Shown here piece by piece: positions 46,699-55,598 of a DNA stretch of 64,000 nt. The stretch's first letter is position 1. Every line of letters begins with the position of its first letter. The translations under genes were made by a program, and so were the position numbers. This DNA is from CAYWTS01 sp964461265. GTDB taxonomy: Bacteria > Bacteroidota > Ignavibacteria > Tepidaquicellales > OLB5. The stretch is from the NCBI GenBank assembly GCA_964461265.1, contig CAYWTS010000001.1:1-64000 (forward strand), in the 5' to 3' direction. The notes beneath the pieces are model-generated. The model saw nothing but the letters and a program-made list of their open reading frames with translations. It was not told the origin of the DNA and ran no database searches.

Positions 46699-47346
46699 TT
46701 GTCTGGTATTTTAAAAGTCAATGAAATATTTTACTCCATCCAGGGCGAAGGAACATCCAGCGGCTTACCGTGTGTGTTTATTCGATTGACTTTTTGCAAC
46801 CTGCGATGCACTTACTGTGATACAGAATATGCTTTTTATGAAGGTATTAATATGTCGCTTAACGAGATAATTGATAAAGTGAAAAGTTTTGACTGCAAGA
46901 CTGTTGAGATTACCGGGGGTGAACCATTAGTACAACAGGAAGTTCATGATTTAATGAAAGAATTGTGTGATATGGAATATAATGTAATGATAGAGACAGG
47001 CGGTTCCTTACCAATAGATAAAATAGATAAGCGTGTTAATATTATTATGGATTTAAAATGTCCTTCCAGCCAAATGTCGGATAAAAATAATTATGACAAT
47101 ATTTCTTTACTTAAAAACACTGATGAGATAAAATTTGTTATAGGTAACAGGGAAGATTACCTGTGGGCAAGGGAAATAATTACAAAATATGATTTAACCA
47201 ATAAAGTTAATGTTTTAATGTCGCCTGTATTTGAGAAGATTGAAAATAACGATATCGCTTCATGGATACTGGAAGATAAATTAAATATCCGGTTTCAGAT
47301 ACAGCTTCATAAATTTATATGGGATCCTCAGACAAGGGGAGTATAA
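46699..47346 (+). CDS. queE: 7-carboxy-7-deazaguanine synthase QueE
   Basis: Radical-SAM enzyme, 215 residues, making 7-carboxy-7-deazaguanine. The N-terminal VNEIFYSIQGEGTSSG, the cluster motif CNLRCTYC and TGGEPL are standard; the C-terminal RFQIQLHKFIW is family-typical. The start is TTG at 46699; the nearby ATG at 46691 is out of frame. Confidence 0.94.
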   Translation: MSGILKVNEIFYSIQGEGTSSGLPCVFIRLTFCNLRCTYCDTEYAFYEGINMSLNEIIDKVKSFDCKTVEITGGEPLVQQEVHDLMKELCDMEYNVMIETGGSLPIDKIDKRVNIIMDLKCPSSQMSDKNNYDNISLLKNTDEIKFVIGNREDYLWAREIITKYDLTNKVNVLMSPVFEKIENNDIASWILEDKLNIRFQIQLHKFIWDPQTRGV

Positions 47347-47349
47347 TAA

Positions 47350-48039
47350 GTGAAGGGGAATTCTAATTTTGCTGTCGTTCTGCTAAGCGGAGGTATGGAT
47401 TCTCTGGTTACTGCAGCAATTGCTTTAAAAGATTACTTACCTGCTTTTTTACATGTAAATTACGGACAAAGAACCGAGAAACGCGAACTTGCAGCATTTA
47501 ATGATATAGCAGATTATTATAACGTGACAAATAGATTAGTAGTAGATGTTTCTCATTTAGCTAAAATAGGAGGTTCTTCACTGACCGATAAAAATATTGA
47601 AGTTACAAAAGCAATTTTGAGTAATAGGGATATTCCTGCATCATACGTTCCATTCCGTAATGCTAATATTTTGTCGGCTGCTGTTAGTTGGGCTGAGGTT
47701 TTAGGGGCTGCCAAAATATTCATTGGAGCGGTTGAGGAAGATTCTAGCGGCTACCCTGATTGCAGAAAAGAATTTTATAATGTTTTTAACGAAGTGATTA
47801 AGATTGGTACAAAATCTAAAAATATTTCGATTGAAACACCTATAATTCACTTAAAAAAGCATGAAATAGTGAAAAAAGGTTCTGAACTGGGAGTACCATT
47901 TCATTTAAGCTGGTCGTGTTATAAAAATGAGGATGTTGCATGCGGAGAGTGTGATTCATGCGCACTCAGATTGCGTGGATTTCAGCTTGCAGGTGTCGAA
48001 GACCCCATAGATTATATTACTAAGCCGAGTTATATTTAA
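47350..48039 (+). CDS. queC: 7-cyano-7-deazaguanine synthase QueC
   Basis: ATP-dependent enzyme that makes preQ0, 229 residues. The PP-loop LLSGGMDSLVTA is N-terminal, VPFRNANILSAAVS is in the middle, and the zinc-binding CGECDSCALRLRGF is C-terminal. The start is GTG three bases after queE. Together with queD and queE it gives the core preQ0 branch; FolE and QueF are not in the window. Confidence 0.95.
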   Translation: MKGNSNFAVVLLSGGMDSLVTAAIALKDYLPAFLHVNYGQRTEKRELAAFNDIADYYNVTNRLVVDVSHLAKIGGSSLTDKNIEVTKAILSNRDIPASYVPFRNANILSAAVSWAEVLGAAKIFIGAVEEDSSGYPDCRKEFYNVFNEVIKIGTKSKNISIETPIIHLKKHEIVKKGSELGVPFHLSWSCYKNEDVACGECDSCALRLRGFQLAGVEDPIDYITKPSYI

Positions 48040-48083
48040 CAAAAATAAACAAACTATTTATTAATTTAATCCAAAATCATAAC

Positions 48084-48839
48084 ATGTATAAAAACAAATC
48101 ACTTAAGACCTTAGGTCTTTATTTCTTTTTACCATTGTTTTCGTTTCTGATTATTTCATCGTGCGGAAAGAAAGATGATACTGGAACAACAGGAAAAGAA
48201 ACAGATAAATTGGATAAGAATGAGAACATTACCTTGAATGCAGAAACACCTATTTATGTTGAATTTAAGGTTGAAGGAACAATGGAAGGTACTATAAAGG
48301 GTTGGTATGCCGGGAAGAAGAATAAATCAGAAACAGAACTGAAATCCAAGGGTATGGTAATTAAAGGTTCATTTTATTCGGATGGACAAATGGTTTATAT
48401 TATTACAGAAGAAGCTTCAGGTGTGAAGATGGGTTTTAAAATGGATGTTAAAGAATGGTCAGAAGGTGAATCTAAAGAAGGACAGGTGGATATAACTTCA
48501 TGGCGGGATAAGCTGAAAGAATATACGAAAATCGGTACTGCCGAAGTACTTGGCAAAACCTGTGACATTATGGAAGCTAAAGACAAGCAAACTAAGCTGT
48601 ATATTTATAAAGATTTTCTTCCGCTTAAAATGGAAATGAAAAATATGACTATGACCGCCACAAAATATGAAATAGATGTAAAAATCACCGACGAAATGTT
48701 CACCCCTCCAAAAGATGTTGAATTTATTGATTTTGGGGAAATGACAAAAGGTTTAAAGGATTTGAAAAACATGAAACAGGATGACTTAAAAGATAAGATG
48801 AAGGAACTTGAGGATGTAATGAAGAATTATAAAAAGTAA
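48084..48839 (+). CDS. Lipoprotein, unknown function
   Basis: A 251-residue lipoprotein with lipobox FLIISSCGKK (Cys near 27). The mature part is hydrophilic and beta-rich, with an apparent DUF4412-like arrangement (GSFYSDGQMVYIITEEASG, YIYKDFLPLKMEMK, FTPPKDVEFIDF) and a charged helical C-terminus (LKDKMKELEDVMKNYKK). DUF4412 is a tentative match. Followed by a terminator. Confidence 0.7.
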   Translation: MYKNKSLKTLGLYFFLPLFSFLIISSCGKKDDTGTTGKETDKLDKNENITLNAETPIYVEFKVEGTMEGTIKGWYAGKKNKSETELKSKGMVIKGSFYSDGQMVYIITEEASGVKMGFKMDVKEWSEGESKEGQVDITSWRDKLKEYTKIGTAEVLGKTCDIMEAKDKQTKLYIYKDFLPLKMEMKNMTMTATKYEIDVKITDEMFTPPKDVEFIDFGEMTKGLKDLKNMKQDDLKDKMKELEDVMKNYKK

Positions 48840-48860
48840 GTTCTTAAATATGTTATATAT

Positions 48861-48887
48861 AATCCTCCTCAGTAATTGGGGAGGATT
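48861..48887 (+). terminator. Terminator after the lipoprotein gene
   Basis: Stem AATCCTCC (48861-48868) with GGAGGATT (48880-48887), followed by TTTTTATC. Confidence 0.88.
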
Positions 48888-48905
48888 TTTTATCTTATTT
48901 TCGGA

Positions 48906-48928
48906 CATTCCTGCGAAAGCAGGAATCT
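48906..48928 (+). repeat. Hairpin repeat, left copy
   Basis: Contains the perfect palindrome ATTCCTGC-GAAA-GCAGGAAT (48907-48926), an 8-bp stem with a GAAA tetraloop. The same 23 bp occur inverted at 49483-49505, on the other side of the GIY-YIG gene. Confidence 0.9.
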
Positions 48929-49119
48929 ACAATATTAAATAAATCTGGTTGATTTTCTGTTTACAAACTGGAGGCAATTGGAACGTTAATATTCGATAAC
49001 TTTATATTTGTCAAAATCAGAAAAATATCAATAAATGATATTGTTTTTAAAATTACATTGGTTATGTTATTAACCACAATTTGCAGATATAGGATCTTTA
49101 ATATAACTATCATAATTAA

Positions 49120-49464
49120 ATGAAGAATTATTTTGTTTATATTTTAGCTAACAAGAAAGACGGAATACTCTATATGGGATTTACAGATAATATTGTAAGA
49201 AGAGTAGGTGAGCATAAAAATAAAAAATATTCAGGTTTTACTGAAAAATATAATATTAAGAAATTAATTTATTTCGAGAAATATTCAACAGCTGAAGAAG
49301 CTAAAACGAGAGAAAAGCAGATTAAAAGATGGAAACGAGAGTGGAAAATTGAGTTGATTGAAAAAGAAAATCCTGATTGGATAGATTTATCTCAAAACTT
49401 TCAGAAATATTTAAGTTCTATGGAGTTTTTAGAATTTATACATAAAAATCCAGAATCAATATAA
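49120..49464 (+). CDS. GIY-YIG nuclease domain protein
   Basis: A 114-residue single-domain nuclease of the UPF0213/YhbQ-like group. GIY-YIG motif: YFVYILANK and GILYMGFTDN at residues about 3-22, then the Arg in VRRVGEHK and the Glu in EEAKTREKQIKRWKREWK. A TATATTTG -7-like site lies at 49003-49010. It sits between two inverted copies of a hairpin repeat; similar small GIY-YIG genes are often found next to such palindromes in diverse bacteria. Confidence 0.85.
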   Translation: MKNYFVYILANKKDGILYMGFTDNIVRRVGEHKNKKYSGFTEKYNIKKLIYFEKYSTAEEAKTREKQIKRWKREWKIELIEKENPDWIDLSQNFQKYLSSMEFLEFIHKNPESI

Positions 49465-49482
49465 TTTAAAAATGTAATGTGC

Positions 49483-49505
49483 AGATTCCTGCTTTCGCAG
49501 GAATG
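49483..49505 (-). repeat. Hairpin repeat, right copy (inverted)
   Basis: Reverse-complement of the left copy over 23 bases; palindrome at 49485-49504. Its translation (IPAFAGM) would form a false N-terminal extension of the next open frame. Confidence 0.9.
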
Positions 49506-49514
49506 CTTTGTAAT

Positions 49515-50852
49515 ATGTACACCACCGGCAAAATAGAATTCGACAGGAACACGCTTGATTCTAAAAAAGGCTCATGGGTGCTTTTTGCCGATATGAACAG
49601 TTATTTCGCAACCGTTGAGCAGCAATATAACTACTGGCTTAGAGGCAGGCCTGTTGGTGTATGTGTTTATACTGGTAAATACGGTTGTGTAATAGCAGCC
49701 TCAATCGAAGCTAAGCAAAAGGGCATAAAAACCGGGATGAGGCTGAATGATGCCATGAAAATATGTCCCGACCTTGTTCCTGTAGAAACCCATCCCCAGC
49801 GTTACAGGGAAGTTCATAAGAAATTCGTCGCAGTTCTTGAAAAGTATTCGGATTCGGTTATACCCAAAAGTATCGATGAAGCGGTAGTAGATATTTCCGG
49901 ATGTGAGCTTTATTTCAAAGACCCTGTTAAAGTTGCACGGCAGATAAAACTGGATATTAAAAATGAAATCGGCGATTGGATTAAATGTTCAATCGGTATA
50001 GCTCCAAATGCCTTTCTTGCCAAGTTTGCCTCAGAGATTCAGAAACCGGACGGGCTGGTTCTTATTACACATGAAAATATTGACGAAATACTTTCAAAAG
50101 TGAAATTAACCGACCTGCCAGGTATAAAAGCCGGTATGGCAAAACGTTTGTTCTGGGGAGGGATAAAAACACCTGTCCAGTTACGCCACGCCGACCCATA
50201 CAAAATAAAAGACTCATGCCACAGCATTGTTGGACTTTACTGGCATTACCGACTAAACTTTAAGGAAGTTGACCAGATAGGGCACAGGTATAAATCTATG
50301 CAATCAATGAGGCAGGTATCACGTGAACAGAGGAAATCGATAGAAACGCTTAACCAGGTTTTTCTGCGGCTCTGTATGACGCTTGAGAAGCGTATGGTGA
50401 AGGAAGATGTGTTCTGTAATGAAATCACATGTTATATTACTTATGATGGAGGTTACTCGTGGAGCGACCATGTAATTACACGAAAGCCAATACAGGATGG
50501 AATTGAGTTAATGAAGCTTATTCAGCTTCACATGGCTAAATACCGTGAAATACATAAATGCGAACCGATTATAAATAATAACATAACAAGCATGGGTGTA
50601 ACGGTCGATAGACTTACTCACAGGGAAGTTGTCCAGTATGAAATGTTCAGTAAAGATGTATCAAAAGATTATTTGCGTAAAATAGTATATAAAATAAAAG
50701 ATAAATATGGTTCGGATATAATTATGCGTGCTATTGAATTAAAAGACGAAGACGTGCTTAAAGATGTTATAGGCTTCGGCTCGGTAAAAGATCTGCATAA
50801 CGTGCCCGGTGCCGAAAGGGAAGAAAAGATTACATATGAGATGGAGAGGTGA
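49515..50852 (+). CDS. Y-family DNA polymerase (DinB/UmuC type)
   Basis: Translesion polymerase of 445 residues. Palm motif FADMNSYFATVEQ with the first catalytic Asp; the second catalytic motif PKSIDEAVVDIS (Asp-Glu); finger region VCVYTGKYGCVIAASIEAK; little-finger domain C-terminal. The frame opens at 49479, but those 12 residues read through the hairpin repeat, so ATG at 49515 is chosen. It is closest in style to stand-alone DinB/UmuC polymerases; no umuD, lexA or imuA neighbour. Confidence 0.88.
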   Translation: MYTTGKIEFDRNTLDSKKGSWVLFADMNSYFATVEQQYNYWLRGRPVGVCVYTGKYGCVIAASIEAKQKGIKTGMRLNDAMKICPDLVPVETHPQRYREVHKKFVAVLEKYSDSVIPKSIDEAVVDISGCELYFKDPVKVARQIKLDIKNEIGDWIKCSIGIAPNAFLAKFASEIQKPDGLVLITHENIDEILSKVKLTDLPGIKAGMAKRLFWGGIKTPVQLRHADPYKIKDSCHSIVGLYWHYRLNFKEVDQIGHRYKSMQSMRQVSREQRKSIETLNQVFLRLCMTLEKRMVKEDVFCNEITCYITYDGGYSWSDHVITRKPIQDGIELMKLIQLHMAKYREIHKCEPIINNNITSMGVTVDRLTHREVVQYEMFSKDVSKDYLRKIVYKIKDKYGSDIIMRAIELKDEDVLKDVIGFGSVKDLHNVPGAEREEKITYEMER

Positions 50853-50886
50853 GATATATAAGACTTAACATTATTCTACCAAGTAA

Positions 50887-50991
50887 TCATTTTTTAAGTT
50901 CTTTAATCAAATGCGGGATATTAATTTTAACAGTATCCCATACAACTTTAAATTCAATTTCCTCATATGCGGTAAAGTTACTTAAACAGGC
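50887..50991 (-). pseudogene. HepT-toxin (HEPN, DUF86) C-terminal remnant
   Basis: The minus strand encodes about 34 residues ending in YEEIEFKVVWDTVKINIP then HLIKELKK and TGA. The string VVWDTVKINIPHLIKEL matches the C-terminal end of HepT-type HEPN toxins (E.VW.T...D.P.L). The preceding RN...HxY site is damaged (SNFTAY), and the upstream HEPN body and any MntA antitoxin gene are missing. Reads as a decayed fragment of a HepT/MntA module. Confidence 0.6.
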
Positions 50992-51038
50992 TAAAAATAA
51001 TAGGTAAACTAACTATTTATCTCATTTTCTCTTCTAAA

Positions 51039-51069
51039 TTGAACTAAACCTGAATACCCCTTAATTTTG
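51039..51069 (+). promoter_or_regulatory. Promoter of etfBA (TTG-N20-TAnnTTTG)
   Basis: TTG at 51039-51041 and TAATTTTG at 51062-51069, spacer exactly 20 bp; etfB ATG is 31 nt downstream. Confidence 0.6.
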
Positions 51070-51100
51070 TTAAATTTCTAAATAATTTCAATATATTCGT

Positions 51101-51847
51101 ATGAAAATAGCAGTATGTGTTTCACAAGTTCCTGATACAACTACCAAAGTTAAAATAGGCTCTGATGGTAAAACCATTGACCCATCAGGAGTAACATACG
51201 TAATTAATCCCTATGATGAATATGCCATAGAAGAAGCCCTTAAGCTGAAAGAAAAGTTTGGTGGTGAGACAATTGCCGTTATGGTTGGTAAAGATTCGGT
51301 TAAAGAAACCATGCGTAAATCATTTGCAATGGGTCTGGAAAAAGGTATTCTTATTAAAACGGAAACTGATTTAGATTCATATTGTGTGGCAAGAAATCTT
51401 GCTGATGTTTTGAAAGATTTGAATGCAGATATTATACTGTTTGGGAAGCAATCGGTTGATTATGATAACTCGCAAGTTGGTGTTCTTGTAGCCGAGATGC
51501 TTGGGTTTCCTTCGGTAAGTGTGGTAGTAGATTTACAGATCAACGATAAAGCAGTCATAGCAGAGCGTGAAATTGAAGGCGGCAAAGAGATAGTTGAAGC
51601 ATCGCTGCCGGTAATTATTACTGCACAAAAAGGGCTGAACAATCCCCGTTACCCCACATTAAAAGGTATAATGCAGGCAAAATCGAAACCTATTGAAGAA
51701 AGACAACCAACTTATACCGATAATCTGACAGAGGTTCTTAGTATGCGGCTCCCTCCTATGAAACAGAAAGGAAAAGTGCTTGGAACTGATTCCTCGGCTG
51801 TTCCGGAACTTGTCAAGCTTCTCCGTGAAGAGGCAAAGGTAATTTAA
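51101..51847 (+). CDS. etfB: Electron transfer flavoprotein beta subunit
   Basis: Beta subunit of ETF, which takes electrons from acyl-CoA dehydrogenases. The 248 residues have MKIAVCVSQVPDTTTKVKI at the start, INPYDEYAIEEAL, FGKQSVDYDNSQVGVLVAEMLG (AMP binding) and a C-terminal KAKSKPIEE. Pairs with etfA 27 nt downstream. The glutaryl-CoA dehydrogenase at 24.9 kb is a likely electron donor. Confidence 0.95.
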   Translation: MKIAVCVSQVPDTTTKVKIGSDGKTIDPSGVTYVINPYDEYAIEEALKLKEKFGGETIAVMVGKDSVKETMRKSFAMGLEKGILIKTETDLDSYCVARNLADVLKDLNADIILFGKQSVDYDNSQVGVLVAEMLGFPSVSVVVDLQINDKAVIAEREIEGGKEIVEASLPVIITAQKGLNNPRYPTLKGIMQAKSKPIEERQPTYTDNLTEVLSMRLPPMKQKGKVLGTDSSAVPELVKLLREEAKVI

Positions 51848-51874
51848 AATCATAAAAAGTTAAATCAGGTTATA

Positions 51875-52852
51875 ATGTCAAAAGTTATCGCATTTATTGA
51901 ATCAAGAGATAATAAAATTAAAAATGCTGGTTTTGAAACAGCTTATACGGCAAGCCGTATTGCAGGCGAACTTGGTGCTGAATCGGATGCTGTACTAATT
52001 GGCAGCAATGTATCGGCTCTTGGCAGCGAACTCGCACCGTTTGGTATAAGTAAAGTATTTACTGCGGAAGATGAAAAGCTTGGTAAATATTCGACTACAG
52101 CATACTCACAAATCGTAGCGGAAACCGCGAAGCAAGCCGGTGCTGATATAATTTTAATTTCTGCAACCTCTATGGGCAAAGACCTTGCACCTCGTGTTGC
52201 AGCCAAGCTTGAAGCAGGACTCGCAACCGATTGTACTGCTCTAAAAGTTGAGAATGGTGAAATAATAGCTACAAGACCAGTTTATGCTGGAAAAGCATTT
52301 ATTGATTTGAAAGTAAAATCACAAGTTAAGATGTATTCTTTAAGACCGAATGTTTTTAAGGCTGAAAAGGCGGATGATAAAAATGTAACCGTTGAAAAAC
52401 TTAATATAACTTTAGATACCACCAGTTTTCAGTCATCTGTTAAAGAAGTTATGGTCAGCACCGAAAAGCTTGATGTAGCAGAAGCAACAATAATAGTTTC
52501 AGGCGGCAGGGGAATGAAAGGTCCTGAGCATTTTAACTTAATCGAAGATCTTGCTAAAGTTCTGGGAGCTGCTACAGGTGCTTCGCGTGCAGTTGTTGAC
52601 GCAGACTGGAGACCGCACTCTGAACAGGTTGGTCAGACAGGAAAGACCGTTTCACCAAATCTTTATATTGCATGTGGAATAAGCGGAGCTATACAACATT
52701 TAGCCGGAATGTCATCATCTAAATGTATTGTTGCAATTAATAAAGATAAAGATGCTCCGATTTTCTCGGTTGCAGACTACGGTATAGTAGGAGATGTTTT
52801 TGAGGTACTGCCTGTGCTTACGGAGGAATTTAAAAAGGTCCTTTCGAATTAA
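51875..52852 (+). CDS. etfA: Electron transfer flavoprotein alpha subunit
   Basis: FAD-binding alpha subunit, 325 residues. The C-terminal FAD domain is complete: SGGRGMKGPEHF, GATGASRAVVDADWRPHSEQVGQTGK, YIACGISGAIQHLAGM, and the terminal FSVADYGIVGDVFEVLPVL. Non-bifurcating type by length and motif. Confidence 0.95.
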   Translation: MSKVIAFIESRDNKIKNAGFETAYTASRIAGELGAESDAVLIGSNVSALGSELAPFGISKVFTAEDEKLGKYSTTAYSQIVAETAKQAGADIILISATSMGKDLAPRVAAKLEAGLATDCTALKVENGEIIATRPVYAGKAFIDLKVKSQVKMYSLRPNVFKAEKADDKNVTVEKLNITLDTTSFQSSVKEVMVSTEKLDVAEATIIVSGGRGMKGPEHFNLIEDLAKVLGAATGASRAVVDADWRPHSEQVGQTGKTVSPNLYIACGISGAIQHLAGMSSSKCIVAINKDKDAPIFSVADYGIVGDVFEVLPVLTEEFKKVLSN

Positions 52853-52876
52853 TATATTTTAGAGTAATTTATTCAC

Positions 52877-53485
52877 ATGAGCAGTGATAAAATACAGGTC
52901 GATATAATGGGTTTATCGCCAACACCTGCACCGGGCGGAGGCGGTTATGCCCTTATTTTGCGTGAATTAAGCGGGGAAAGGAGACTTCCTATTATTATCG
53001 GAAGTTTTGAAGCACAGCATATAGCTCTTGAGCTTGAAGGTATCAAACCTCCGAGACCACTTACTCACGACTTGCTTAAAAGCGTTATTGAATCGCTTGG
53101 TTTTTCAATATCATACGTATTTATTAATGAGTTGAGAGACGGTACATTTTTTGCAAAGATAAAAGTTGATGTAGGCAGTATTGAAGAAATTGATGCCAGA
53201 CCCTCAGATGCTATTGCACTTGCCTTAAAATTTCAGGTGCCTATTTATGTGGCTGAGGAAGTCATGAACGAAGTAAGTTTTATACCTGAAGAAGCAGAAG
53301 AAGAAGCGGAGGAAAAACCAAAAGAAGAAAAATCTGAAGCTGAACTTCCCATAGAACCTAAAGACCCTTATACTAAGAAAATGAATAGTCTCCAGCTGGA
53401 ACTTAAAGAAGCTGTATCAAGGGAAGATTATGAAAAAGCTGCTATAATACGGGACGAAATAAAAAAACTGGAATTAAGCAGATAA
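52877..53485 (+). CDS. Bifunctional nuclease-family protein with UVR motif
   Basis: DUF151 (BFN) protein of 202 residues: YALILRELSGERRLPIIIGSFEAQHIA and PRPLTHDLLKSVIESLG and ARPSDAIALALK define the family, followed by an acidic linker and a C-terminal UVR (UvrB/UvrC) helix pair, LKEAVSREDYEKAAIIRDEI. The DUF151-UVR fusion is common in Bacteroidota. Followed by a terminator. Confidence 0.9.
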   Translation: MSSDKIQVDIMGLSPTPAPGGGGYALILRELSGERRLPIIIGSFEAQHIALELEGIKPPRPLTHDLLKSVIESLGFSISYVFINELRDGTFFAKIKVDVGSIEEIDARPSDAIALALKFQVPIYVAEEVMNEVSFIPEEAEEEAEEKPKEEKSEAELPIEPKDPYTKKMNSLQLELKEAVSREDYEKAAIIRDEIKKLELSR

Positions 53486-53531
53486 AATTTAAATCACTGA
53501 GATCTGGAATTTTAAACAATTTTAAAATTAT

Positions 53532-53554
53532 CCCCGATAGCTTCGGGGTTTTTT
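53532..53554 (+). terminator. Terminator upstream of coaX
   Basis: CCCCGA (53532-53537) with TCGGGG (53543-53548), loop TAGCT, then six T. The coaX start lies 7 nt further, so coaX must use either read-through or a start within the hairpin region. Confidence 0.88.
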
Positions 53555-53561
53555 ATTTAAG

Positions 53562-54314
53562 ATGATACTCACTATTGATATTGGTAATACCTACACAAAA
53601 TTAAGAGGCTATAAAGGTAATATAACAGTATATCAGAAAGACTGCATAACTGATGCAGATACTTTAAAACTTATGACTCGTGTAAAATCTCTAAGAAACA
53701 TGCATGTTAATATCTGCGGTATTGCTTCAGTTGTTCCCGCAGTTACGAAAAAATGGAAAAAGATTACTAGTTTGTGGTTTAAAATTAATCCAATAATTAT
53801 AAGTAATAAAATCAGGTTACCGATAAAACTCAAAGTTAAAAATCCTGATACTCTCGGCGCTGATAGGATATGTAATGCTGTTGCCGGATACTTGATGTTT
53901 AAAGGGAAAGAAAATGTAATAGTAGCTGATTTAGGTTCGGCAAATACTTTTGATGTGGTTCTTAAAAACGGGGATTACACAGGGGGTATAATAACTCCGG
54001 GTTTGGATTTACTGGCAGATTCATTATACCGAAAAACAGCTCAACTGCCAAAAATTACCGTTTTAAATAAACCAAAATCTCTAATAGGAAACCGGACTCC
54101 GATTGCAATAAAGTCGGGTGTATATTTTACATTTTTTGAATCAGTTAACGGTATAATTAAACGCATAATAAAGCATTATAAAAAAGACTTTAAGATAATT
54201 CTTACCGGCGGCAAGGCTGATATTATAAAAGATGAAATTAATGCAGATACTGTTTTTATACCTGCTATGGTTAACAAAGGAATCCTGCAAATTTTTAGAT
54301 ACAATGGCTATTAA
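53562..54314 (+). CDS. coaX: Type III pantothenate kinase
   Basis: Phosphorylates pantothenate, first step of CoA synthesis. 250 residues, ASKHA fold: LTIDIGNTYTK (phosphate 1), LGADRICNAVAGY, and VADLGSANTFDVV with GDYTGGIITPGLDL. Length is normal. The stop overlaps the next gene by 11 bases. With coaBC at 34 kb this accounts for three steps of the CoA pathway. Confidence 0.92.
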   Translation: MILTIDIGNTYTKLRGYKGNITVYQKDCITDADTLKLMTRVKSLRNMHVNICGIASVVPAVTKKWKKITSLWFKINPIIISNKIRLPIKLKVKNPDTLGADRICNAVAGYLMFKGKENVIVADLGSANTFDVVLKNGDYTGGIITPGLDLLADSLYRKTAQLPKITVLNKPKSLIGNRTPIAIKSGVYFTFFESVNGIIKRIIKHYKKDFKIILTGGKADIIKDEINADTVFIPAMVNKGILQIFRYNGY

Positions 54315-55185
54315 CAGATTTTTCAAAAGTAATAAGATAAAAGAACATTTGGTTTTTCAACAGAATGGTAATATCTGGAGATTTTACTTACATGGAAATT
54401 TTCTTGTGGGAGAAACGAGGGAGCATAAAACAAGAAACGCTTATTTGTTTTCAATGGATTTTGTAAAAGAGGAAATATTTTTAAAGAACTTTCAAATTGA
54501 GGAAAAATGGTGGTTTTCTATTTCAGGTATTACCGGAGATATAATTTGCATCAGTAAATTCAGAAAACCTGATTTACCGGAACAACAAGGTATAATTGTA
54601 TTAGACATAAAATCGGGTAAAAAACTCTGGGAGAATACTATGTTGACACTTTTATTTTCAAATGCAACCGATACATATGCTTATAAAAAGTTGTTCGAAT
54701 CCAAAATTTATTACAGGCTTGATACTTCAAACGGAAATATTATTAGTGAAACGAAAGCGGAAGATGAGGTTGCACATATTTACAGTTTAAAGGAACAATT
54801 TGAAACTATAAATTACAAAACTTACAGTTATACCGAAAGATATTTACCCGGGATCACACATGCCGGCGATGAAGTAGATTTATATTTTGGTGATTATCTG
54901 AAAGATGTAAAATTAACAGGTCCAATTGAATTTATTATAAAAAATAATTTACTTATTTATAACTATCATAAAGAAATTGGAGCTAATTTAAAAACACTAA
55001 ATGAAAATCTTACGGACAACATTTTCAATATTTATGACTTAAAAAAAGGAAAATTACTTTACTCAACAATATTAAACAAAAACACTGCTGGTTATGCACC
55101 TGATAGTTTTTTTATAAATAATAATTACTTATTTTTTATTAGAAACAAAAAGGAACTTATAATAATAAATTTAGAACAGTGGTAA
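54304..55185 (+). CDS. DUF4905-like protein
   Basis: A 293-residue cytoplasmic protein, beta-rich, probably propeller-like (IVLDIKSGKKLW, then IYDLKKGKLLY resemble PQQ-like blades). Resembles the DUF4905 family of Bacteroidota; no active site known. The frame is open to 54232, but those codons run through the end of coaX; ATG 54304 is used, overlapping coaX by 11 bases. Confidence 0.65.
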   Translation: MAINRFFKSNKIKEHLVFQQNGNIWRFYLHGNFLVGETREHKTRNAYLFSMDFVKEEIFLKNFQIEEKWWFSISGITGDIICISKFRKPDLPEQQGIIVLDIKSGKKLWENTMLTLLFSNATDTYAYKKLFESKIYYRLDTSNGNIISETKAEDEVAHIYSLKEQFETINYKTYSYTERYLPGITHAGDEVDLYFGDYLKDVKLTGPIEFIIKNNLLIYNYHKEIGANLKTLNENLTDNIFNIYDLKKGKLLYSTILNKNTAGYAPDSFFINNNYLFFIRNKKELIIINLEQW

Positions 55186-55598
55186 TAAAAACTGATACTT
55201 TAACAATTAACACAAAGGGAAACTGCGACGTTATTGACCTGACCCCGCATATCACGGGTATGCTCGAAAAGTTAAGATTGAATAATGGTAATGTAACGGT
55301 GTTTGTAACAGGTTCCACAGCTTCGATAAGTACGATAGAATACGAGCCGGGTTTAAAGAAAGACCTCCCCGAGATACTTGAGACACTTATACCTGCGAAG
55401 AGAAGATATTTTCATCACGATACCTGGGGTGATTACAACGGACATGCCCACATCCGTTCAACTTTAATTGGCTGCTCACAGACCATTCCCTTTGTAAAAG
55501 GCAACTTAATGCTTGGTACGTGGCAGCAGGTAATACTGATTGATTTTGATGACAGACCAAGAACAAGAAGAGTTACCATCCAGTATATTGGTGAATGA
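55179..55598 (+). CDS. YjbQ/UPF0047-family protein
   Basis: A 139-residue protein of the YjbQ family, shown in some species to have weak thiamine-phosphate synthase activity. TVFVTGSTASISTIEYEPG, a His-rich active region (YFHHDTWGDYNGHAHIRSTLIG) and the C-terminal MLGTWQQVILIDFDDRPR are typical. The start is GTG inside the previous gene; it overlaps the glycosyltransferase start (ATGA). Confidence 0.88.
   Translation: MVIKTDTLTINTKGNCDVIDLTPHITGMLEKLRLNNGNVTVFVTGSTASISTIEYEPGLKKDLPEILETLIPAKRRYFHHDTWGDYNGHAHIRSTLIGCSQTIPFVKGNLMLGTWQQVILIDFDDRPRTRRVTIQYIGE

Larger units (their letters stand above)
48906..49505. mobile_element. Candidate hairpin-bounded GIY-YIG unit
   Basis: A 600-bp segment bounded by 23-bp identical inverted copies of one hairpin repeat and containing a single GIY-YIG nuclease gene. 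It separates a lipoprotein-terminator pair from the Y-family polymerase gene. No transposase and no clear target-site duplication (flanks TCGGA and CTTTG) are seen. Mobility is inferred only from the inverted ends. Confidence 0.45.

Noticed and set aside
49479..49514. N-terminal extension MQIPAFAGM of the Y-family polymerase
   Set aside because: It is the translation of the right hairpin repeat; ATG 49515 gives the family-like start.
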